Shown here: in pieces, positions 8,094 through 11,948 of the stretch
How the letters are laid out: every line of letters begins with the position of its first letter
Numbering within the stretch: position 1 is the stretch's first letter
NCBI GenBank assembly: GCA_052389755.1
Contig: JBQTHP010000266.1
Span: 1 to 11,948 of the forward strand
Direction: 5' to 3'
Length of the DNA: 11,948 bases
DNA from: JBQTHP01 sp052389755
GTDB lineage: Bacteria > Pseudomonadota > Gammaproteobacteria > Steroidobacterales > Steroidobacteraceae
The notes under the pieces: model-generated
Told to the model about the DNA's origin: nothing
What the model saw: only the letters and a program-made list of their open reading frames with translations
Database searches by the model: none
Program-made: the position numbers and the translations under genes

Positions 8094-8810
8094 TCAAGCA
8101 CCGGCACGGGCGAACACGCTGCGCGCGAACTTGAGATCTTCCCACGCCTTGCGCTTCTCGCCCGGAGAGCGCAGCAGATACGCGGGATGATACGTGACGA
8201 CGAGCAGCGTATCGAGCGGGCCGAAGCGGTGCACGCGGCCGCGCAGGCGCGCAAGGGGCGCGTCGGTCTCGAGCAGGGTTTGCGCGGCAATTCGCCCGAC
8301 GGCGAGGATGACTTTCGGCCGGATGAGCGCGATCTGGCGCGTGAGATACGGCATGCATGCCGCGACCTCATCCGGCTTGGGATCGCGGTTCGCGGGCGGT
8401 CGCGACTTCAGGACGTTCGCCACGTAGACGTTGTGCCCGCGCGCAAGATCGATCGCGCGCAGCATCGAATCGAGGAGTTGCCCCGCGCGGCCGACGAACG
8501 GCTCGCCGCGACGATCCTCTTCCGCGCCCGGCGCCTCGCCTATCACGAGCCACTCCGCGCGCATGTCGCCGACGCCGAACACGGCCTGAGTGCGCGTGGC
8601 GTGCAGGGCGCATTTCGTGCACGCTGCAACCTCGGCCCGCAGCGCGCGCCACGACTCGATCATCCCGGCGTCCTGCTCCGAGACGGGAGCCGGCGCAGGT
8701 ACTGCGATCGGCTCGAGCCTCGCTGCCTGCGCAACCGGCGCGCGCCGCTGCCGCGGAACCCACACGTCGATTCCGAGCGCCTCGAGATACTGTTCGCGCC
8801 TGGCTTGCAT
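8094..8810 (-). CDS. Uracil-DNA glycosylase, family 4 type, with one expected Fe-S Cys replaced by Ser
   Basis: A 238-residue enzyme that removes uracil from DNA, starting base-excision repair. Motif 1 is GEAPGAEED (from G91) with the following GEPFVGRAGQLLD; motif 2 is THE Y-HPAYLLR segment with H208. Family 4 members bind a 4Fe-4S cluster through four Cys. Here C64 and C67 (CTKC) and C152 (VAAC) are present, but the position usually occupied by Cys in the K-C-R-P-P segment is S136 (LKSRPP, codon TCG), 16 residues before C152 as in the family. The first 60 residues are an extension containing YLEALGIDVW and a Pro/Ala-rich linker. The ATG start lies 4 bases after the pssA stop. The call to family 4 is firm; whether the cluster is intact is open. 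Confidence 0.93.
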   Translation of the reverse strand: MQARREQYLEALGIDVWVPRQRRAPVAQAARLEPIAVPAPAPVSEQDAGMIESWRALRAEVAACTKCALHATRTQAVFGVGDMRAEWLVIGEAPGAEEDRRGEPFVGRAGQLLDSMLRAIDLARGHNVYVANVLKSRPPANRDPKPDEVAACMPYLTRQIALIRPKVILAVGRIAAQTLLETDAPLARLRGRVHRFGPLDTLLVVTYHPAYLLRSPGEKRKAWEDLKFARSVFARAGA

Positions 8811-8814
8811 ACGA

Positions 8815-9606
8815 TCAGGCAGCCGGCGAGGCGGCGCCGCGAATCATGCGACGCAGTCGGCGCCCCACCCACAGCACGGGCGCAGACATGGCGTACGTTG
8901 CGAACATCGACAGCAGCATCGTCGATGGATCGATCGCGATGAGCGCGAAGAACAGCGGCACCAGGATGATGTAGGCAAACTTGATGCGCCTGTCGAGATC
9001 GAACTGCTTGAAGCTCGGGTAGCTGAAACTGCTCACCATCAGCGCTCCGGCCGCAGCGGTGATGAAGAAGGCCTCCACGAGGCCGACGAGGCCGGGTTCG
9101 CGCCACTCGCTCGAGAACCACACGAACGCCGCGACGATCGCCGCGGCCGACGGGCTCGGCAGACCCTCGAAGTAGCGCTTGTCGGACGTGGCGGCGCGCG
9201 CGTTGAAGCGTGCAAGCCGCAGCGCCGCGGCGACGGCGTAGAAAAACGCCGCAAGCCAGCCGACGCGACCCCACGCCTCGCCGTATTCCGTGATGCGAGC
9301 GACGCCCCACTGATACGAGACGATCGCCGGCGCGAGCCCGAAGGCGACCATGTCGGCGAGGCTGTCGTATTCCTTGCCGAACGTGCTCTCCGTGCGCGTG
9401 AGGCGCGCGAGGCGCCCGTCGAGGCCGTCGCAGATCATAGCCGCGAATACCGCCATCCCGGCGCGCGCGAAGTTGCCGTCGATCGCCGCTACGATGGCGT
9501 AGAACCCCGCGAACAGACACGCGGTGGTGAAGAGATTCGGCAGAAGGTAGATGCCCTTGCGAGGACGCCTGCCGAGGCTTTCTGGCGCTGGGTTTTCGGG
9601 CTCCAT
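8815..9606 (-). CDS. pssA: CDP-diacylglycerol--serine O-phosphatidyltransferase
   Basis: A 263-residue integral membrane enzyme that makes phosphatidylserine from CDP-diacylglycerol and L-serine, the precursor of phosphatidylethanolamine. The CDP-alcohol phosphatidyltransferase motif is complete: D60, D63-G64, A67-R68, G77, D81 and D85. The N-terminal GIYLLPNLFTTACLFAGFYAI and the later SYPSFKQFD segment are typical of the multi-pass PssA of Bacillus and many proteobacteria; this is not the phospholipase-D-like PssA of E. coli. The ATG at 9604-9606 is preceded by an acidic-free leader with no clear Shine-Dalgarno. It is the first gene of the minus-strand operon and diverges from proS over 56 bases. 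No psd (decarboxylase) gene is beside it. Confidence 0.95.
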   Translation of the reverse strand: MEPENPAPESLGRRPRKGIYLLPNLFTTACLFAGFYAIVAAIDGNFARAGMAVFAAMICDGLDGRLARLTRTESTFGKEYDSLADMVAFGLAPAIVSYQWGVARITEYGEAWGRVGWLAAFFYAVAAALRLARFNARAATSDKRYFEGLPSPSAAAIVAAFVWFSSEWREPGLVGLVEAFFITAAAGALMVSSFSYPSFKQFDLDRRIKFAYIILVPLFFALIAIDPSTMLLSMFATYAMSAPVLWVGRRLRRMIRGAASPAA

Positions 9607-9640
9607 CGCGAACGGGGTGTAGCCGAGCGGGTTGCGCGCG

Positions 9641-9651
9641 GATGATACACT
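9641..9651. promoter_or_regulatory. Overlapping divergent -10 elements for proS and pssA
   Basis: On the plus strand TGATACACT (9643-9651) is an extended -10 (TGn then TACACT); on the minus strand TATCAT (complement of 9642-9647) matches the -10 consensus at five of six bases. No good -35 is visible for either. A plus-strand start about 7 bases on would fall near 9658, only a few bases before the proS ATG at 9663; a minus-strand start would leave a leader of about 28 bases before pssA. Prediction by eye only. Confidence 0.4.
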
Positions 9652-9662
9652 TCGCGCCGCGC

Positions 9663-11372
9663 ATGCGGCTCTCGCAGTACCCGATAAACACCGTCAAGGA
9701 GACCCCGGCCGAAGCCGAGGTCGTCAGTCACCAGCTCATGCTGCGGGCCGGCCTCGCGCGCCGGCTCGCTGCAGGACTGTACTCATGGCTGCCGCTCGGG
9801 CTTCGCACGCTGCGCAAGGTCGAAACGATCATCCGCGAGGAGATGAATCGCGCGGGCGCGTTCGAGCTCCTGATGCCCTCGGTGCAGCCGGCCGAGCTCT
9901 GGCAGGAGTCGGGACGCTGGGATGTCTTCGGTCCCGAGCTGCTGCGGCTGAAGGATCGCCACGAACGCGATTTCTGCATCGGCCCGACGCACGAAGAGGT
10001 GATCACCGACATCGCGCGGCGCGAGCTGAAGAGCTACCGCCAGCTGCCCGTGAACCTCTACCAGATCCAGACGAAATTCCGCGACGAGATCCGGCCGCGT
10101 TTCGGAGTGATGCGCGCGCGCGAATTCATAATGAAGGACGCCTACTCGTTTCACCTCGATGAAGCCTCCCTCAGCGAGGGCTACCGGGCGATGCACGAAG
10201 CGTACACGCGCGTCTTCACACGCATGGGCCTCAAGTTCCGCGCGGTGCAGGCGAACCCGGGCGCGATCGGCGGCAGCGTTTCGCACGAGTTTCACGTCCT
10301 CGCTTCCTCCGGCGAAGATGCGATCGCGTTCTCGGAAGCCTCCGATTACGCGGCGAACATCGAGATGGCGGAGGCCGTCGCGCCCGCGAGCCCGCGCGCA
10401 GCCGCGCGCGAGAGCCTGCAGCGCGTGCACACGCCCGGTGTGCATACGATCGCCGAGCTCTGCGCGTTTCTGAAGGTCGGCCCGGAACGAACGGTCAAGG
10501 CCGTGGTAGTCGACGGCGCCGACGGGGCGCCGGTGCTGCTCTGCCTGCGCGGGGATCACGAGCTGAACGCCGTCAAAGCGCAGAAAGTGCCCGAGATCAA
10601 GGTTCCGCTCGCGTTCTCGACGCCGCAGGCGATCGGCAAGGCGTTCGGCGCGAGCCCGGGGTCGCTCGGACCGCGCGGCTTCAAGGGGCGCGTCATCGCT
10701 GATCGCGCCGTGGCCGCGATGTCCGACTTCGTCGTGGGCGCGAACGAGGACGAATGGCACCTGAGCGGCGTGAACTTCGGACGCGACGTGCCGGAGCCGC
10801 AATATGCCGATCTGCGCAACGTCGTCGAGGGCGACCCCTCGCCCGACGGACGCGGCCGCCTGCGGATTGCGCGCGGCATCGAGGTCGGCCATATCTTCAA
10901 GCTCGGGCGCAAGTACAGTGAAGCGATGCAGGCGACCGTGCTCGACGAGGCCGGTCGGAGTGTGACGCCGTACATGGGCTGCTACGGCATCGGTGTGACG
11001 CGCGTGGTCGCCGCGGCGATCGAACAGAATCACGATGAGCGCGGCATCATCTGGCCGGATCCCATCGCTCCGTTCCAGGTGGTGCTCGTTCCGATCAATC
11101 TGCAGAAGTCTCACCGTGTGCGCGAGGCCGCCGACCGACTGTATGCCGAGCTCGAGGATGCGGGCATCGAGGTGCTCTACGACGATCGCGATGCGCGACC
11201 GGGTGTCAAGTTCGCGGACGCCGAGCTCATCGGTATTCCGCACCGCGTGGTCGTCGGCGAGCGCGGCCTCGATGCCGGCAAGCTCGAGTACCGGCATCGC
11301 CGTGCCACCGAAAGCGAAGAGTTCCCGCTTGCCGATGCGCTCGCGTTCATCCGCTCGCGCCTGCCGCGCTGA
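9663..11372 (+). CDS. proS: Proline--tRNA ligase (ProRS, bacterial type with INS editing domain)
   Basis: A 569-residue class II aminoacyl-tRNA synthetase that charges tRNA-Pro; E. coli ProRS has 572 residues. The catalytic core shows T109 and E111 in GPTHEEV (TxE loop), motif 2 at RPRFGVMRAREF (from R144), and motif 3 with C440 in GCYGIGVTR. The inserted INS domain that clears Ala-tRNA-Pro lies between, with GDHELNAVK (K305) and ending before GIEVGHIF (H410). The C-terminal anticodon-binding domain follows (IAPFQVVLVPINL, GIEVLYDDRDARPGVKFADAELIGIPHRVVVGERGL). I prefer ATG 9663 (MRLSQYPINTVKETPAEAEV), which aligns with the E. coli start [20 protein letters not shown]; an in-frame ATG at 9642 lies in the -10 element. 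No Shine-Dalgarno precedes 9663, so a leaderless or nearly leaderless transcript is likely. Confidence 0.97.
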   Translation: MRLSQYPINTVKETPAEAEVVSHQLMLRAGLARRLAAGLYSWLPLGLRTLRKVETIIREEMNRAGAFELLMPSVQPAELWQESGRWDVFGPELLRLKDRHERDFCIGPTHEEVITDIARRELKSYRQLPVNLYQIQTKFRDEIRPRFGVMRAREFIMKDAYSFHLDEASLSEGYRAMHEAYTRVFTRMGLKFRAVQANPGAIGGSVSHEFHVLASSGEDAIAFSEASDYAANIEMAEAVAPASPRAAARESLQRVHTPGVHTIAELCAFLKVGPERTVKAVVVDGADGAPVLLCLRGDHELNAVKAQKVPEIKVPLAFSTPQAIGKAFGASPGSLGPRGFKGRVIADRAVAAMSDFVVGANEDEWHLSGVNFGRDVPEPQYADLRNVVEGDPSPDGRGRLRIARGIEVGHIFKLGRKYSEAMQATVLDEAGRSVTPYMGCYGIGVTRVVAAAIEQNHDERGIIWPDPIAPFQVVLVPINLQKSHRVREAADRLYAELEDAGIEVLYDDRDARPGVKFADAELIGIPHRVVVGERGLDAGKLEYRHRRATESEEFPLADALAFIRSRLPR

Positions 11373-11948
11373 TCTGCGAGGCGCGGCGCTCACGTGGCTG
11401 CTCGCGGGCGTCGCGGCACTGGCGAGCGGGGCCGTTCGCGCCGACCAGCAGCTCGATCCCGAGCTGAAGTCCGTCGTCTCGCGCGCGATCAAGCAGGCCG
11501 AATGCTTTTCCGACCGTCACGATTCCGCGGTCTGGTACAAACTGATGGAGCCTCGCCTGCGACGAATCGTGCGCGACGAAACCGAACGGCTCGAGATCCT
11601 GAAGGTCGTCTACTGCGAGGCGCACCGTGCGGGCGAGGCGCGGCTGCCGCCGGGCCTCGTCATGGCCGTGATCGACACCGAGAGCCGCTTCGACCGCTGG
11701 GCCGTGTCGCGCGCGGGCGCGGTAGGTCTCATGCAGGTCATGCCGTTCTGGCCGGAACAGCTCGGCATGCGGCGCCATGAGTTGACGCGAGTGGCCCCGA
11801 ACATCCGCATGGGCTGCGCGATCCTGCGCCACTATCTCAAGCGCGAACGCAACAACGTCGCGAAAGCGCTCGCGCGCTACAACGGCAGCTTCGGCCGGCG
11901 CGACTATTCGGACAAGGTCATCAACCGCTGGACTCGCTGGAACGGCGC
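11335..11948 (+). CDS. Secreted lytic transglycosylase, SLT family (3' end outside window)
   Basis: An open frame continues past the window end. From the proposed ATG at 11335 it begins with a basic n-region, then ALTWLLAGVAALA and a likely signal peptidase I site after AVRA (residue 35), giving a mature start DQQLDPELK. The SLT domain follows: LVMAVIDTESRFD with catalytic E116, then AVSRAGAVGLMQVMP, NIRMGCAILRHYL and ALARYNGS, the classic goose-lysozyme-like order. Such enzymes cleave peptidoglycan to 1,6-anhydro-muropeptides in the periplasm. The start is uncertain: ATG 11335 lies inside proS (38-base overlap) with only a weak, distant AAGAG upstream, and no other in-frame ATG or GTG occurs before the signal peptide. 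At least 204 residues are visible. Cotranscription with proS is likely. Confidence 0.88.
   Translation, partial: MRSRSSARACRADLRGAALTWLLAGVAALASGAVRADQQLDPELKSVVSRAIKQAECFSDRHDSAVWYKLMEPRLRRIVRDETERLEILKVVYCEAHRAGEARLPPGLVMAVIDTESRFDRWAVSRAGAVGLMQVMPFWPEQLGMRRHELTRVAPNIRMGCAILRHYLKRERNNVAKALARYNGSFGRRDYSDKVINRWTRWNG

Noticed and set aside
9642..9662. Upstream ATG for proS
   Set aside because: It lies in the predicted -10 element, adds seven residues absent from E. coli ProRS and has no Shine-Dalgarno.
9783..11492. 569-codon open frame on the minus strand opposite proS
   Set aside because: ProRS on the plus strand is unmistakable; the antisense translation is Arg/His/Asp-rich with no recognizable motif.

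Overview
The window looks like chromosomal core sequence of a GC-rich gammaproteobacterium. By eye roughly two thirds of bases are G or C and third codon positions are almost all G/C. ProS, PrfC, RimI and MtfA resemble their E. coli counterparts in motifs and length. PssA is the multi-pass membrane type rather than the E. coli type, and a rhombotarget-type lipoprotein is present. I cannot place the genus; a Nevskiales, Steroidobacter or Xanthomonadales relative would fit.

Layout. (1) 1-3187, plus strand: the 3' end of a DUF58 gene, a TgpA-type membrane transglutaminase and an MtfA-type zinc peptidase, tightly packed as one operon. (2) 3160-5071, minus strand: a TetR-type regulator followed by a UMF1-family MFS transporter that it probably controls. 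The transporter's 3' end overlaps mtfA tail to tail. (3) 5072-5150: a short divergent control region with a good tetR promoter and two palindromes. (4) 5151-6053, plus strand: a lipoprotein with a C-terminal GlyGly-CTERM-like sorting tail. (5) 6016-9606, minus strand: pssA, family-4 uracil-DNA glycosylase, rimI and prfC with gaps of 0-8 bases, an evident operon. prfC overlaps the lipoprotein gene tail to tail. (6) 9607-9662: a short divergent region with overlapping -10 elements. (7) 9663-11948, plus strand: proS and the start of a secreted lytic transglycosylase that runs off the window.

The genes are mostly housekeeping: peptidoglycan and envelope maintenance (TgpA, lytic transglycosylase, lipoprotein, PssA), translation (ProS, RF3, RimI) and DNA repair (UDG). 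I see no phage, insertion sequence, CRISPR, tRNA or rRNA, and no gene-free stretch longer than 80 bases.

I did not find an undescribed multi-gene system. The most unusual signal is an inverted pair of 7-bp tandem repeat arrays at the tgpA-mtfA junction, which supplies the TgpA C-terminus, its stop codon and probably the mtfA ribosome binding region. Also worth a second look are a Ser in place of an expected iron-sulfur Cys in the uracil-DNA glycosylase, and a lipoprotein apparently tagged for processing at both ends.
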